NCBI RefSeq assembly: GCF_004364345.1
Contig: NZ_SOCA01000001.1
Location: 248,001-312,000 of the forward strand
Length of the DNA stretch: 64,000 bases
Direction: 5' to 3'
Source: Prosthecobacter fusiformis
GTDB taxonomy: Bacteria; Verrucomicrobiota; Verrucomicrobiia; Verrucomicrobiales; Verrucomicrobiaceae
Part shown: positions 63,558-64,000 of the stretch, one piece after another
How the letters are laid out: the number at the start of each line of letters is the position of its first letter
Numbering within the stretch: position 1 is the stretch's first letter
The notes under the pieces: generated by a model
What the model saw: the letters and a program-made list of their open reading frames with translations, nothing else
What the model was told of the DNA's origin: nothing
Database searches by the model: none
Translations under genes and position numbers: made by a program

Positions 63558-64000
63558 CAGGGGATGGTCGGCTGGCGAACCGATACCCTAGCCCCGAGTG
63601 GTGAAAGGGTCAAGGTCGGTGCGCGGCTACCGTAGCGGTGGGGGATGGGGAAAGCTGCGAATTTTTCCCCATTTGGGGATGATTGAACTCAATTCGTTGA
63701 AAATCAACGAACTGCCATGGGGATAATTGTCCCCATGGAATCCCCATGCGGGGAACGGAGGGGGAAATAAAACCGGGAAGCCTTCATGGAAGGAGATGAT
63801 TTAAAGAGGTCAAACGGGGCCTGGAGTGAGCACTCCCTAATGGAAAACCCATATGCTGGGATTATCGCTCAGAATGGGCGGTGGCGCAAGGGGACGACCC
63901 GCCGGATCCGGCAAAGGTAAAAATTTCCTGATCCTGCGAATAGTGGGCGAGGAGCCTCCGTCTGAAAACTCATCCCAGCGATGTCTGCGAGCTCGTTTGA
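63558..64000. other. Right-end intergenic region with palindrome cluster; gene content uncertain
   Basis: The first ~100 bp lie upstream of lepA and include GCTAC-C-GTAGC. From 63662 to 63755 come four inverted repeats (see the next entry). Beyond 63780 three uncertain reading frames were seen: 44 codons rightward from 63786, one rightward from 63853 open to the edge, and one leftward open from the edge to a stop near 63840. None shows a recognisable motif, so no gene is called. Confidence 0.35.
63662..63755. promoter_or_regulatory. Cluster of four inverted repeats upstream of lepA
   Basis: In order: CCCC-ATTT-GGGG (63667-63678), TTCGTTGA-AAA-TCAACGAA (63693-63711, perfect), CCATGGGGA-TAATTG-TCCCCATGG (63715-63738, perfect) and TCCCC-ATGC-GGGGA (63741-63754). 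Three of them share a TCCCCAT half-site. The perfect 8- and 9-bp arms suggest binding sites for dimeric proteins or a structured RNA leader. Positions 63662-63680 match, inverted, 19 bp inside the terminase-like gene (20655-20673). Confidence 0.5.

Noticed and set aside
61683-63635. A long rightward open frame (650 codons) opposite lepA
   Set aside because: It is the antisense shadow of lepA, whose motifs and length are certain; no homology or start signal supports it.
63786-63920. A 44-codon rightward ORF near the right edge
   Set aside because: It has no homology I can see, no ribosome-binding site and competes with another open frame; not called as a gene.

Overview
This 64 kb window is most likely chromosomal DNA of a Verrucomicrobium, probably from the Prosthecobacter/Verrucomicrobiaceae neighbourhood. 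This rests on gene content and style, not on a marker-gene comparison. The signs are large secreted PQQ-type beta-propeller proteins, a PEP-CTERM autotransporter-repeat protein, a histone H1-like Lys/Ala/Pro-rich protein, a very large kelch/Ig/Calx-beta surface protein, a Gram-negative envelope set (Mla, RND pump, MscS, lipoproteins), and weak Shine-Dalgarno sequences before most starts. No rRNA, CRISPR array, integrase or transposase was seen.

Layout. 1-204: 5' end of a secreted protein running off the left edge. 0.5-6.6 kb: an RsbRD_N-type histidine kinase, a secreted VWA protein, an OmpR-family regulator with its membrane kinase, and the histone-like protein. 6.7-12.6 kb: a methionine block in which metE, metF and dtd run leftward from a promoter with a plausible MetR operator; metR itself lies 1.2 kb away beyond a polysaccharide deacetylase. 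12.6-18.3 kb: an esterase and an RND adaptor/permease pair. 18.4-25.5 kb: an unusual stretch where a 3D-domain lipoprotein, a terminase-small-subunit-like gene and a 1336-residue methyltransferase-like/PQQ/LamG protein are separated by composite intergenic repeats (families A, B and C) found only here in the window. 25.5-28.4 kb: an unknown membrane protein, pabA/trpG, radC, a HupE/UreJ protein and tRNA-Arg(UCU).

28.6-39.2 kb: the giant surface protein, a LytTR response regulator and a kinase with an NMT1/THI5-like sensor, the last two convergent and overlapping. 39.5-43.6 kb: the nusA-infB-rbfA operon (no rimP), preceded by a terminator-like hairpin inside its own leader. 43.8-50.5 kb: an OppF-type ATPase, rodA, a PduO-type adenosyltransferase, a second PQQ-propeller protein, miaB and proA. 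50.5-58.1 kb: an MscS-type channel, an unknown 791-residue protein with a faint CHAT-like C-terminus, and the PEP-CTERM protein. 58.2-63.6 kb: the lipid-transport operon mlaEFDCA (no mlaB) and lepA. The last 440 bp hold a cluster of palindromes.

Most genes are housekeeping or envelope functions. The most novel-looking items are the A/B/C repeats around the terminase-like gene, the heptamer GTTAGGC scattered through coding DNA on rare codons, the hairpins in the nusA leader, and several unusual domain fusions. All counts and alignments were made by eye.
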